A stretch of DNA of 64,000 nt from Botrimarina hoheduenensis (GCF_007859815.1 NZ_SJPH01000003.1:402311-466310), one strand, 5' to 3'. Shown: positions 8,144-21,882, numbered from the stretch's first letter. Made by a program: numbers and translations. The notes: a model not told the origin generated them from the letters alone.

Positions 8144-8713
8144 ATGCTCGATAACCCGCACAAGCCGCTCGAAGGCAAATCGCTGCTGCTTGTTGATGAC
8201 GACGAGTTCCTGCGCGAACGGATGTCGCGGGCGATGGCCGATCGGGGGCTCCTTGTGCGCACCGCGGCGTCGGCGGCCGAAGCGCTAGCGATCGTCGGCG
8301 AGGGACCACCGGACCTGGCGGTCTTCGACCTGAAGATGCCGGGCATGAACGGACTGGAACTGCTCAGCGAGGTAAAGAAGCTCGCCCCTGCCACGCGGAT
8401 CGTGATGCTCACCGGCTATGGCAGCATCGCCAGCGCGGTCGAAGCGATGCACGCCGGTGCCGAAAACTATGTGACCAAACCCGCCGATGCGGACCAGGTG
8501 CTGGAAGCCTTTCACCGCAGCGGTGTGCTCACCGACGGCGAGGCTCCCCCCGCCGATCAAACCGCGCTCCACACGCCCAGCCTCGCTGAGGCCGAGTGGA
8601 ACCACATTCAGCAAGTGCTAGCCGACTGCGGCGGCAATATCACGCGATCAGCCGAACGGTTGGGGATCCCCCGCCGGACCCTGCAGCGGAAGCTGAAGAA
8701 GCTGGCACCCTAG
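8144..8713 (+). CDS. regA: RegA/PrrA-like response regulator with Fis-type HTH
   Basis: 189 residues. The receiver domain has the acidic pair DDD near residues 20-22, the phospho-acceptor Asp62 in FDLKMPGMNG, Thr in LTGYG and Lys in TKPAD. A short linker leads to a C-terminal Fis-like helix-turn-helix ending GIPRRTLQRKLKKLAP, very like the RegA/PrrA/ActR DNA-binding end. There is no sigma-54 AAA domain, as expected for this family. Encoded directly after the RegB-like kinase, so they are almost certainly a cognate pair. Target genes cannot be read from the sequence. Confidence 0.9.
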   Translation: MLDNPHKPLEGKSLLLVDDDEFLRERMSRAMADRGLLVRTAASAAEALAIVGEGPPDLAVFDLKMPGMNGLELLSEVKKLAPATRIVMLTGYGSIASAVEAMHAGAENYVTKPADADQVLEAFHRSGVLTDGEAPPADQTALHTPSLAEAEWNHIQQVLADCGGNITRSAERLGIPRRTLQRKLKKLAP

Positions 8714-8945
8714 AGCCAAAGCGCCCCCCTTGAGAGTGCCTGCATCGCCAAAACCTTACGTATTGCCGCTTCGGAGCAAGAAAGGCGGCCGGCCGACGAA
8801 AAAAGGTTGCCGTCGCGTTGCGGAAACGCTCAGAATAGGCTTGCGGTCATCCGCGAATCCCCCGCCGGGGAAGAAGGCAGAGCGGCAGTCCGTGCTTTGC
8901 TTGCTTCTCTCTCGGTTCCCCCCTCCCGGTTTAAGGAACAGACCG

Positions 8946-10733
8946 ATGCCGTCGCCCCTCGGAAGCCGCTTGCCGCGAGGTTCTGTCTCAAGACTCGCAA
9001 CGATTGTCGCTGCAGCGCTGCTCGCCGGTCAAACGCCACTCTTGGCGGCTGACGCGGTGGTTGCCACGAGCGGCGCGGTGATCGAATACAACGGTAAAGC
9101 GATTGTGGTGGTGGACGCCGAGGGGACGACACTCGTCGCTTCTGAAGAGACGCCCGCCGCTACCGAAGCGGACGAGACCACCAGCCCGGACACCCCCCCC
9201 AGCACCGAGGGAGCAACACAGAGCATCGCCGAGGAGTCTTCGGCCGCTGCTACCGAAGCGTCGCCCGCGTGCGATGCGGAGGCCTGTGAAGACGCCCCCT
9301 GTGATGAAGCGCCCTGCGAAAAAGACGCCGCCGCGGAAGCGGGTGAGCTCGACCACTCGGACGGAGTCTTCCGCGCCACCCACTCGCAGACAGAACTGCT
9401 CAAGGTGCACGTCGAGAGCCTGCCCAAGCGGATGCTCAAGACGTTCTGCCTCGCGCCCGATGGCCGGGTGATCGCCGCGTGTGGTGTCGGTGGCAAGCAG
9501 GGAGACGTGCGGATCTTTGACCCCCAGGGCGAGCTGCTCTCGTCGTGGGAGCTGTCGTTCGATCCCGAAGCGATCAACGTCGGCAGCGACGATCGGCTGT
9601 ACGTCGCGGGCTCGGGCAAGCTCGCCCGATTCGAGCTAGACGGGACACTTGTCAACGAGACCGACGCACCGCACGCCGCCGCCCTGCGCGAGAATCGCGA
9701 CGCGGTTCGCGAGGAGGTCATCGAAAGCCACAAGTCTCAGCTCGAGTGGATGACCGAGTACACGGAGGACCTCACCAGTCAGATCGAAGAGATCGACAAA
9801 CGGATCGAAGCGGCCCAGCAGAAGGAAGAGGAGCAAGAATCGGCCGAAGAGCCGGCAGACGCTGAGGCCGACTCGCCCGCGGAACAAACTCCGACAGAGA
9901 CCGGGGCGGAGAATCCGTTGAGCAAGCTCGCCGCTTGGCTATCCGGAAAAAACCGTGACACGACACCCAAGTCGCGTGACCAGATGCTCCGCGACTCGCT
10001 CGAGCAGCAGCTTGAAATGTACGAGCGGATGATCGAGCAGCAAGGCAAAGAAGAGCTAACCGAAAAGCAGATCGAGCAACGCGTCGATTCGTCGATCGCC
10101 TACAAGATGAAGGTCGCCTCGATCAGCGAGTCGGACGGCGAAGTGTTCTTCGCCACCGGTGCAAAGAAGGGGTATGGCTTTGCCGTCTGGCGTTGCACCC
10201 GCCACTTCGACCAAGCCGAGGAAATCATCACGGGGCTCTCCGGCTGCTGCGGACAAATGGACGTCCAAGCGTGCGATGCGGGACTGTTTGTGGCCGAGAA
10301 CAGCCGCCATCGGGTCGCGTGCTTCGACCGCACCGGCAAAGAGCTGCGTGACTGGGGCAGCGGCGATCGCGAGAGCGTCGAAGGCTTCGCGAGCTGCTGC
10401 AATCCGATGAACGTCGCGTTCGGTGCCGATGGCGCGGTCTACACGGCTGAATCAAAAGTCGGCCGCGTCAAGAAGTACACCTCCGAAGGGGTGCTGGTCG
10501 ACTTGGTCGGCAAAGTCGATCTGATCCCCGGTTGCGACAAGGTGACGATCGCCGTTGCGCCGCAGGGGGAGCGGGTCTACATGCTCGATATCACCCGCAA
10601 TCACATCGTCGTGCTCCAGGCAGCCGGCGAACAGCAAGAAATCGCCTACACCGAGCAGCGTGCCGTTAAGCCCAAGCCTGAATCGATTGTGGATCGCCTG
10701 CTGAAATCCCTCGGCGACGGTGGCGGTGAGTGA
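8946..10733 (+). CDS. Secreted NHL-repeat beta-propeller protein with inserted coiled coil
   Basis: I start at ATG 8946 (595 residues): taaggaa lies about 8 nt upstream and a signal peptide follows, with the hydrophobic core LATIVAAALLAGQT and cleavage near LAADA. An acidic Glu/Ala/Cys linker (cysteines in CDAEACEDAPCDEAPC) precedes NHL-type propeller strands such as LAPDGRVIAACGVGG. The propeller is interrupted by a ~150-residue acidic, Gln/Glu-rich coiled-coil stretch, then resumes with GLSGCCGQMDVQA, FASCCNPMNVAF and LDITRNHIVVLQ. The paired cysteines CC may bind metal or form disulfides. Just downstream is the PhnD-PQQ fusion, also secreted, so the two may act together outside the cytoplasmic membrane. 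Function unknown. Confidence 0.78.
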   Translation: MPSPLGSRLPRGSVSRLATIVAAALLAGQTPLLAADAVVATSGAVIEYNGKAIVVVDAEGTTLVASEETPAATEADETTSPDTPPSTEGATQSIAEESSAAATEASPACDAEACEDAPCDEAPCEKDAAAEAGELDHSDGVFRATHSQTELLKVHVESLPKRMLKTFCLAPDGRVIAACGVGGKQGDVRIFDPQGELLSSWELSFDPEAINVGSDDRLYVAGSGKLARFELDGTLVNETDAPHAAALRENRDAVREEVIESHKSQLEWMTEYTEDLTSQIEEIDKRIEAAQQKEEEQESAEEPADAEADSPAEQTPTETGAENPLSKLAAWLSGKNRDTTPKSRDQMLRDSLEQQLEMYERMIEQQGKEELTEKQIEQRVDSSIAYKMKVASISESDGEVFFATGAKKGYGFAVWRCTRHFDQAEEIITGLSGCCGQMDVQACDAGLFVAENSRHRVACFDRTGKELRDWGSGDRESVEGFASCCNPMNVAFGADGAVYTAESKVGRVKKYTSEGVLVDLVGKVDLIPGCDKVTIAVAPQGERVYMLDITRNHIVVLQAAGEQQEIAYTEQRAVKPKPESIVDRLLKSLGDGGGE

Positions 10734-10791
10734 TCGCTTGGCAAACGTCGGGGCAGTCTTGCCTCCCGCCTCCTCTTCCCACGGTACCGCG

Positions 10792-12939
10792 ATGATCCTC
10801 ATGAGACTGATCCACACCGCAGTGGTGTGGGGTGTAGCAGCTTGTTCTTCAGCCCTGGCGGAAGCGCCGCTTGTGCTAGCGGTGATGGACCCGCTCGCGG
10901 CTCCTCTGTCTTGTCCGTGTGTCGAAGGATACGCTCAGCGCGACTACCAGGTGTTGGCCGATTCGCTTGCCCGCCGGCTGGGCCGACCGGTACGGATTGG
11001 CTTCGGTGAGACCCTGGATGACGCCCTCGAAGATATCGGTGCCGACGCCGCGGATCTTGTCATCGGCAAAGACTCGGTTGTGCGTGCCGACGCCACCCAA
11101 CAGGGCTGCGGCGCAACGCCCATAGCGCAGCTGACCGGCAAGAAAGGACAGTCGCTACAGACCGGACTAATTGTCGTCGCCGCTTCCGACGCGGCGCACT
11201 CGGTGTCGGACCTGAGTGGCTATCGGTTCTACTTCGGACCGTCCGAGTGCCACGAGAAGCACAGCGCAGCGCTCGCCCTGCTGAAGTCCGTGGGGGTTAC
11301 CCCCCAGGAGATCAAGATCTCTGCGGCGTGTAGCGATGGAGCGACCGAGTTGCTCGAGCGCGCCAAGCTACCCGACGCGACCCCCGCCGCCGCGGTCATC
11401 TCGAGCTACGCCGCTCCGCTGCTGGAAGGGTGCGGCACGATCGAGAAAGGGGATCTGCGTGTCGTCGGTGAAACCGAACCGGTGCTGTTCATCACGGCCT
11501 TTGTCACCGACCGAGTCGACGAGCCGCTGGCCCAGGCCCTGACCGAGGCGCTGCTCGACACGGTCGGCGAACTCGACACGCTCCGCGCGCTAGAAACACT
11601 GCGCGGATTCACACCGATCGATGCCGACTACCACACGCTTCAAAAGAAGTATGAAGCCCCCGCAGCGGCTGAGGACGCCCGCAGCGCACCGGCGATCGTG
11701 TCACCCGAGAACAAAGCGGCCTCGAAGCAAAGCGCTCCGCGCGCTTCGCCAGCCGACAATGCGTCCTGGCCCGGCTTCCGCGGCCCGACGCGCGACGGCG
11801 TGGTGAGTTGGCTTCCGGATCGATTGCCCGCCCAGCCCCGCTTTGTTTGGCGTCAGAAACTCAGCCGCAACGGGCTGGGAGGGATCGCGGTCGCCGAAGG
11901 CCGCGTGGTCCTCGGCGACCGCGATCCCTCCAACCAGCTCGACCTGTGGCGCTGCTACGACGCCCAAACGGGGCAAGAGTTATGGAAGTCTCGCTACCCG
12001 GCCATGGGCCGGCTCGATTACGACAACGCGCCGCGCGCGACACCGCTGATTCACGAGGGCAACGCCTATCTGCTGGGTGCCTTCGGCCATGCCTCATGCG
12101 TTCAACTGAAGGACGGCAAGCGGGTGTGGCGTAGGCCGCTGCGTCAGCAGCATGGCGACCGGGGCAAGCTCGTGTGGGGAGCCTGCTGCAGCCCGTTGCT
12201 GGTCGATGACACGCTGATCGTGTGCCCCGCTGCCGATCGCGCGCTGTGGCTCGGCCTCGACACCACCACGGGCCGCGAGCGCTGGCTTGCTGAAGGGGAA
12301 GGTCACGCCTTTGCTTCGCCCGTGGTGATGACGCTGGGAGGCGTCCGACAATTTGTTGGTTACGATCGGCGCTCGCTGGGGGGATGGTGTCCGGCAACGG
12401 GCGATCGGCTGTGGTCGCTCGCTCCGCCGGTCGCTGGCGATTTCAACGTGCCCACGCCGACCGCCGTGGCGGACCGGCTGCTCGTTGTCACCGAGAACAA
12501 CGGGGCCCGGCTCTACGACGCCACGGCAGACGGCGTGCTGGTCACCGCGCCCCTAGCCACCGCTGAAGCGCTGCTCCCCGACACCAGCTCGCCCACCTTC
12601 TTCGGCGGACGGATCTTTTGCGTTTGGAATCAGCTCTATTGCCTGAACGCGAACGATCTGTCCGAAGTCTGGGTTGGAGAAGACGGTGCTCTGCCCGAGA
12701 CCGGCGGGGTCATCGCCGGGCACACCACCGAAGGGGCGGGCCGATTGCTGATTATCGGTCGTGGCGGCGAGCTGCTGCTGGTTGATGCGGACGCCGACGA
12801 GTTCCGCATCGTCTCACGACTCCGCCTGTTTGGTGTCGATCCGGACGAAGGCGAGGATCTTCTCTGTGCGCCGGCGATCGTCGGCGGGCGGCTGTATCTG
12901 CGCAGCGATGATGAGATCGTCTGCGTCGATCTGATCTAA
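10792..12939 (+). CDS. Fusion of PhnD-like binding protein and PQQ-type beta-propeller
   Basis: About 715 residues from ATG 10792 (a second ATG at 10801 is also possible), starting with a signal peptide that ends near SSALAEA. Residues ~25-290 resemble a periplasmic PhnD/phosphonate-type substrate-binding protein (LARRLGRPVRIGFGETLDDAL, SDLSGYRFYFGPSECHEKHSA) and carry several cysteines. After an Ala/Pro linker, residues ~320-715 form a PQQ/BamB-like propeller starting WPGFRGPTRDGVVSW, with repeats such as CYDAQTGQELW and GLDTTTGRERW. The gene starts 58 nt after the NHL gene. The fusion suggests ligand capture coupled to a propeller scaffold or redox enzyme; neither ligand nor cofactor can be assigned. 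Confidence 0.8.
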   Translation: MILMRLIHTAVVWGVAACSSALAEAPLVLAVMDPLAAPLSCPCVEGYAQRDYQVLADSLARRLGRPVRIGFGETLDDALEDIGADAADLVIGKDSVVRADATQQGCGATPIAQLTGKKGQSLQTGLIVVAASDAAHSVSDLSGYRFYFGPSECHEKHSAALALLKSVGVTPQEIKISAACSDGATELLERAKLPDATPAAAVISSYAAPLLEGCGTIEKGDLRVVGETEPVLFITAFVTDRVDEPLAQALTEALLDTVGELDTLRALETLRGFTPIDADYHTLQKKYEAPAAAEDARSAPAIVSPENKAASKQSAPRASPADNASWPGFRGPTRDGVVSWLPDRLPAQPRFVWRQKLSRNGLGGIAVAEGRVVLGDRDPSNQLDLWRCYDAQTGQELWKSRYPAMGRLDYDNAPRATPLIHEGNAYLLGAFGHASCVQLKDGKRVWRRPLRQQHGDRGKLVWGACCSPLLVDDTLIVCPAADRALWLGLDTTTGRERWLAEGEGHAFASPVVMTLGGVRQFVGYDRRSLGGWCPATGDRLWSLAPPVAGDFNVPTPTAVADRLLVVTENNGARLYDATADGVLVTAPLATAEALLPDTSSPTFFGGRIFCVWNQLYCLNANDLSEVWVGEDGALPETGGVIAGHTTEGAGRLLIIGRGGELLLVDADADEFRIVSRLRLFGVDPDEGEDLLCAPAIVGGRLYLRSDDEIVCVDLI

Positions 12940-13090
12940 GTTGGTAGCGCGGCAAGACGAGCCTCCCGACTTGCTCGTGCGATAATTTCTCATGGGATCG
13001 GCTTGCTAGTTCGCATCCGACTTCTCAAGCGGGGCGAACCTGCGGGTATCGGCTTACAGCCCCCCGCACCACTTTTCCCTTGAGAAGACC

Positions 13091-14059
13091 ATGCCAACCG
13101 CCTCCTCTGTGCTCCGCGAAGGCACGACCGATTCGTCTTCTGCGACGCGTGGTCCGCTGTCGCTCACGGGCGGTTGCGATCTACCGACCGCTGCCGAGAT
13201 CGGTGCGCTGCTGTTGCGACTGTACTTTGGCTTTGTGATCTGCTGGGCGGCGGGGATCAGCAAGTTTCCGCTCGACGCTTGGTTCGCGGACCAAGTGCGC
13301 GACCTTGGCTTCCCCGCGCCGACGTTCTTCGCGTGGATGGCGGCCATGTCGGAGGTGGCGGGGGGCGTGCTGCTGTTGCTCGGCCTCGCGACACGGCCGG
13401 CAGCCCTGTTGCTCGCCATCACGCTCGGCGTGGCATCGTTTGGGCATCACAAGATCCCGCTGCTTTCGATCTACACGAGCCAGCACATCACGCTGCAGTA
13501 CTTCTGGGTTTATCTGTTCTTCTTCTTCGCGGGTGCCGGTCGGCTCTCGCTTGATGGGTTCTTGCGACGCCGGCACGCAATCGCGGCCGGCCTGACGGTG
13601 GCCATCGTAGGGCTGCTCGCCCTGGCGTGCGGAGCGCGTGTCGGTGAACCTCAACAACAGGCGTCCACCATCGAGGAAGCCTCGACGATCGCTCTGGCCG
13701 GCTCGTTCAACGACTGGTCGCTCAGCGCAACACCGATGGATCGCGAGGGCGACACCTGGACCGCGACGATCGTGACGACCGAGCCGGGACCGATTGAGTT
13801 CAAGTTCGTTGCTGAGGAAAACTGGCAGCTGGCCGCCGGTGAGAATGACCAATCGGACGCGCGATTCCCGCTGACGGGGACCGCCGACCCCGGGGCCCAG
13901 GCGGCCAACGTCTCGGCTTATCTGCCTACGGCCGGCCCCTACCGGGTGACGCTCTCGACGCCCGACCTCAGCTATCGGCTTGAGCAAGTCAGCGAAACGC
14001 AGCCGCCAAACGATGGCACCGCCAGCGACCAAGAACCTGCCGTCTCCGTCGAAGAGTAA
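13091..14059 (+). CDS. DoxX-like membrane protein fused to a CBM48-like domain
   Basis: 322 residues. Residues ~35-185 form four to five membrane helices of the DoxX type (LLLRLYFGFVICWAAGISKF, EVAGGVLLLLGLATRPAALL, SQHITLQYFWVYLFFFFAG). The C-terminal ~100 residues begin near IALAGSFNDWSLSATPMDREG and continue with WTATIVTTEPGPIEFKFV, the pattern of the glycogen-binding/CBM48 fold found in isoamylases and AMPK beta. An acidic tail follows. A quinone- or redox-linked role is suggested for some DoxX proteins, and sugar binding for CBM48, but the joint function is unknown. The next gene, an ECF sigma factor, starts about 50 nt later. Confidence 0.75.
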   Translation: MPTASSVLREGTTDSSSATRGPLSLTGGCDLPTAAEIGALLLRLYFGFVICWAAGISKFPLDAWFADQVRDLGFPAPTFFAWMAAMSEVAGGVLLLLGLATRPAALLLAITLGVASFGHHKIPLLSIYTSQHITLQYFWVYLFFFFAGAGRLSLDGFLRRRHAIAAGLTVAIVGLLALACGARVGEPQQQASTIEEASTIALAGSFNDWSLSATPMDREGDTWTATIVTTEPGPIEFKFVAEENWQLAAGENDQSDARFPLTGTADPGAQAANVSAYLPTAGPYRVTLSTPDLSYRLEQVSETQPPNDGTASDQEPAVSVEE

Positions 14060-14111
14060 TCCGTCGGATTGCTTGTAACTTCTTGTTCCATGGTTCGTCC
14101 TTGTTAACGCC

Positions 14112-14690
14112 ATGGCAAGCTCGCAAGCGATTGACCGCCAGATCGACCAGCAGCGACACCGCGTCTTTACGCTGGCCTATTACACGCTGGGGTCGCATCA
14201 AGACGCGGAAGATGCCACGCAAGAAACGCTGCTGCGATACTGGCGGAACGCGAGCCGCGTTGCGCCGGACCGCGTCGAAGGCTGGCTTGTTCGGACCACG
14301 ACCAATGTGTGCCTCGACCTGATCCGCAAGCGCAAGCGATCGCCCGAAACCTTCGGCAACGAAGCGTCGGAGGCGACCTTGCAAGCCGCGGCCTCGTCCT
14401 CGCCCGGCCCGAGCGATCGCGCCGTGTCGGCCGAGTCACGCCAGCAGTTGGAACGCAAACTGGCCGAGCTGAAAGAACCGTTCCGCAGCTTGCTGATCCT
14501 GCGCGAAGTGCAAGGGATGACCTACGACCAGATTGCGGATGCGCTCGAACTGCCGCTCACAAGCGTGCGCGTCTATCTGCACCGTGGAAGGCGTCTACTC
14601 GCCCAGCAGCTAGAAGCAAGCCCGCATTGCTCGCCGACCCCTGAACACCACACACCGAAGAAAATTTCTACCGGAGGCGTACGCCGATGA
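14112..14690 (+). CDS. ECF-type RNA polymerase sigma factor
   Basis: 192 residues. Sigma region 2 is visible near residues 12-70 (RVFTLAYYTLGSHQDAEDATQETLLRYWRN), and region 4 near 135-180 (LREVQGMTYDQIADALELPLTSVRVYLHRGRRLL). The region 1.1 and region 3 domains of housekeeping sigmas are absent, as in the ECF family. The stop overlaps the start of the anti-sigma gene (ATGA), so the two are translationally coupled. It probably directs its own operon and others, but no promoter motif could be assigned. Confidence 0.9.
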   Translation: MASSQAIDRQIDQQRHRVFTLAYYTLGSHQDAEDATQETLLRYWRNASRVAPDRVEGWLVRTTTNVCLDLIRKRKRSPETFGNEASEATLQAAASSSPGPSDRAVSAESRQQLERKLAELKEPFRSLLILREVQGMTYDQIADALELPLTSVRVYLHRGRRLLAQQLEASPHCSPTPEHHTPKKISTGGVRR

Positions 14691-15271
14691 CGCCACATGA
14701 AACATCCGTTGTCGATTGCGACGCGTACATGGACGCCATCGATCAGCTCATCGATGGCGAGCTCGCCGGCCCGGCGCTGGAAGCGCTGGAAAACCACCTC
14801 GCCAGTTGCCCGCTCTGCGTAGCGCTGGTGGATCGCCTGTTCGCGATCAGCAACGACCTGCACGCTCTGCCGCAACTTACCTGCCCCGACCGCGTGATAG
14901 AGGCCGTACGTACCCATCATCGGTCGGACCGCGCGCCGATCGCTGCACGCATGGGTTATGCGGCGATCTGCCTGGCGGCTGCCGCGGCGCTCGCACTGGT
15001 TCTCTTCCCTTGGCAGTTAACGGCTCCGAACCAGCCCGAGCCATCCTCCTCCGCACAGCTTGCCGAAGCGCGCCAGGCGATCGCCAAACTCAGCGCCACC
15101 TTGGCGCAGAGCGACACGGCGGTCGGCCAGGAAACCCTCCGGCGTGGTTTGGTGGAGCCTCTCGGGCGTGCGTTCTCCGTGGTCGGTAAGACCAAGCTCG
15201 GCAAATGGAGTGCCGCCATGGGGGTGTTGATCGACGCCTCATCGACTCCCGAGCAAAGCAAAGACTCTTAA
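14687..15271 (+). CDS. Membrane anti-sigma factor with zinc-finger motif
   Basis: 194 residues. The N-terminal cytoplasmic part contains H-x3-C-x2-C (HLASCPLC, residues ~41-48), the zinc-binding anti-sigma signature. One transmembrane segment follows (AAICLAAAAALALVLFPW), then an extracytoplasmic tail of ~85 residues. The start overlaps the sigma stop by 4 nt and has a good ggagg ribosome site at 14671-14675. It should hold the preceding ECF sigma factor inactive until a signal arrives; the signal is unknown. Confidence 0.85.
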   Translation: MTPHETSVVDCDAYMDAIDQLIDGELAGPALEALENHLASCPLCVALVDRLFAISNDLHALPQLTCPDRVIEAVRTHHRSDRAPIAARMGYAAICLAAAAALALVLFPWQLTAPNQPEPSSSAQLAEARQAIAKLSATLAQSDTAVGQETLRRGLVEPLGRAFSVVGKTKLGKWSAAMGVLIDASSTPEQSKDS

Positions 15272-15308
15272 GCGCTCATTCCCTCCTGCTTTCCCCCAGG
15301 TAGCTCCC

Positions 15309-15917
15309 ATGTCTCCCCGTAAACGTTGCCTAGCTGCACTCTTCGCGGCTGTCACCCTCCCCGCCACGGTCGCGTTGGCCGAGGACGTCAATCATCCGGG
15401 CGTCGTCACCGCCGACTGGCTGAGCGAAGTGGCCCAGGCCGAACCCAAGGCGAAGGTCGAGCTGAGCGGCCCGGTGCTACGGTTGCTCACAGCGGCGACC
15501 GGCAAGGCTGCCAAGTTCGGAGCGCTGGTTGATCAGCTGAAGCTGGTCCGGGTGATGGTCTACGAGGGGCTCGACAAAAACCTGGCCACTTCCAGCCAAG
15601 CGATTGACCACGCGACACGACTCCAGTCAGCAGGTTGGCAGAGCATCGTCCGAGTGCGAGACGGCGATGATGAAAGCGTCGATGTCATGGTGCTGCCGCG
15701 GGGACAAGATGAAATCGCGGGCATCGTGGTCTTGGTCGCCGAGCCGGGCGAATTGGTGTTTGTGAATATCGCCGGCGATCTCAACGCGGAAGAGTTTGGC
15801 TCGCATTTCGGCAGGTTGCTCGGTCCCCTGGTCCAGGGTGATCTTGATATAGAGGACCTGCTCGAAGCCGCGGAAGAAGATCACCCGACCGACGGAGAAA
15901 CCCTTCGAATCCCGTAG
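15309..15917 (+). CDS. Secreted DUF4252-like protein
   Basis: 202 residues with a signal peptide (CLAALFAAVTLPATVALAED). The body matches the DUF4252 pattern: an opening repeat-like segment, LKLVRVMVYEG, a central W in SAGWQSIVRVRDGDDESVDVMVL, then GIVVLVAEPGELVFVNIAGDL. The tail is acidic. DUF4252 genes commonly follow ECF sigma/anti-sigma pairs in several phyla, and this is the third gene of such an operon, closed by a terminator at 16004-16034. Probably an envelope-stress-related protein; its biochemical function is unknown. Confidence 0.82.
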   Translation: MSPRKRCLAALFAAVTLPATVALAEDVNHPGVVTADWLSEVAQAEPKAKVELSGPVLRLLTAATGKAAKFGALVDQLKLVRVMVYEGLDKNLATSSQAIDHATRLQSAGWQSIVRVRDGDDESVDVMVLPRGQDEIAGIVVLVAEPGELVFVNIAGDLNAEEFGSHFGRLLGPLVQGDLDIEDLLEAAEEDHPTDGETLRIP

Positions 15918-16003
15918 CTGCAGGGCGCGGTAGTCTCCCGCGTGATAGCGATTTGAAACGAGCTGGTTAGCTGGTCGCTGCCGCTCGACAGAATCCCCCA
16001 GAG

Positions 16004-16034
16004 AAGGCGTCGACTGTGTTCGACGCCTTTTTTG
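16004..16034 (+). terminator. Intrinsic terminator after the sigma/anti-sigma/DUF4252 operon
   Basis: A 10-bp stem aaggcgtcga (16004-16013) / tcgacgcctt (16020-16029), with a six-base loop and a run of T residues. It separates the stress-type operon from the respiratory cluster. Confidence 0.88.
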
Positions 16035-16217
16035 TTGGTCTCCCGAGCCAAGCTCGGCCGCGCTGCGAGGACCCCCCCATTTGGGTGTGACCGTATAGCC
16101 CGCTGGGAACTCCGGGCGGGCGCGGCTATCTTGCGGGCCTTGCGGAGACGGTGCGCTGGTGCCGTCGCTGATTTCGCCTCCAAGCGCGCAACGCTCGAAC
16201 TCGCCGGACTTTACGAC

Positions 16218-16916
16218 GTGGATCGATTCGTCTTTCCCCCCTGGGTCAACAAGTTCACCCTCATGGCCCTCGGTGGCCTGCTGGCCGGCGGTGCCTACGC
16301 CGGTGCGGTGCTGTTCTACGGAACCTTGCCCGAGGTGATGTACACCGGCTATCAGCCAACCCAGCCGGTTCCGTTCAGCCACAAGCTGCACGCGGGCGAG
16401 CTGAAGATGGACTGCCGGTACTGCCACAACACGGTGGACAAGGCGGCCCACGCTGCGGTGCCGGCGACCAACACGTGCGGCAACTGCCACAACGCCTCGA
16501 TCAACCCCGACGGCACGCTCGCCAAGACCGTGGTTCACGCCACGAGCCTCAAGCTTGAGCCGGTTCGCGAGAGCCTTGCCAACGGGACGCCCATCAAGTG
16601 GGAGCGGATCCATGACTTGGCGGACTATGTCTACTTCAACCACTCGGTCCACGTGAACCGCGGTGTTGGGTGCGTGGAGTGCCACGGCCGGATCGACCGC
16701 ATGGAAGTCGTCCATCAAGACAAGCCGCTCTCGATGAGCTGGTGTCTGGACTGTCACCGCAATCCGACAGCGCGGCTACGCCCGCTCGATGAGATCACGA
16801 ACATGGCTTGGGATCCCGAGATCGACGAGCAAAGCAACGCTCAGGAGGTCGGGATGAAGGTGGCCGAGGAGCTCGGCGTTCACCCGAACACGAACTGCTC
16901 GACCTGCCACCGCTGA
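16218..16916 (+). CDS. actA: Alternative complex III subunit ActA, pentaheme cytochrome c
   Basis: I choose the GTG at 16218, giving a protein that begins VDRFVFPPWVNKF, the usual ActA opening; the frame is open further upstream but that part has no family match. A membrane anchor (LMALGGLLAGGAYAGAVLFYG) is followed by five c-type heme motifs: CRYCH, CGNCH, CVECH, CLDCH and CSTCH, with extra histidines as axial ligands. ActA passes electrons within the quinol:electron-acceptor oxidoreductase complex on the outer side of the cytoplasmic membrane. The five-heme count matches characterised ActA proteins. It heads the act-cox cluster. Confidence 0.92.
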   Translation: MDRFVFPPWVNKFTLMALGGLLAGGAYAGAVLFYGTLPEVMYTGYQPTQPVPFSHKLHAGELKMDCRYCHNTVDKAAHAAVPATNTCGNCHNASINPDGTLAKTVVHATSLKLEPVRESLANGTPIKWERIHDLADYVYFNHSVHVNRGVGCVECHGRIDRMEVVHQDKPLSMSWCLDCHRNPTARLRPLDEITNMAWDPEIDEQSNAQEVGMKVAEELGVHPNTNCSTCHR

Positions 16917-17035
16917 TCGTCCACCGCTGATCGTCGCCCGTCACAACGCTACCTCGGGTTGCCTGCCGCATTACGGTTAGGCGAGCCGCACCACCCCCCA
17001 CACGCCGCCGCGTCTTACCTCCAGTTCAGTCGCCG

Positions 17036-20281
<3,246 letters not shown>

Positions 20282-20306
20282 TTCCTGACACCCACCGACC
20301 ACGAGT

Positions 20307-20331
20307 CGCTCCGCAGCCGTTCGGCGGAGCG
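20307..20331 (+). other. Stem-loop between actB and actC
   Basis: cgctccg (20307-20313) pairs with cggagcg (20325-20331) around an 11-nt loop that itself contains ccg/cgg. There is no T run, so it is more likely an mRNA-stability or processing element within the operon than a terminator. Confidence 0.45.
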
Positions 20332-20383
20332 TGACCAAACCACGACGCTCTGCGCCCGTTCGCAGCAACTCGCAAGTTGAACT

Positions 20384-21799
<1,416 letters not shown>

Positions 21800-21882
21800 G
21801 ACGCGACAACCAATCAACCACGCTCTTAAAAACCACTATCCCCTCCCGTAGCTGACCGCTGAAACGCTGACAGCCGATCGCT

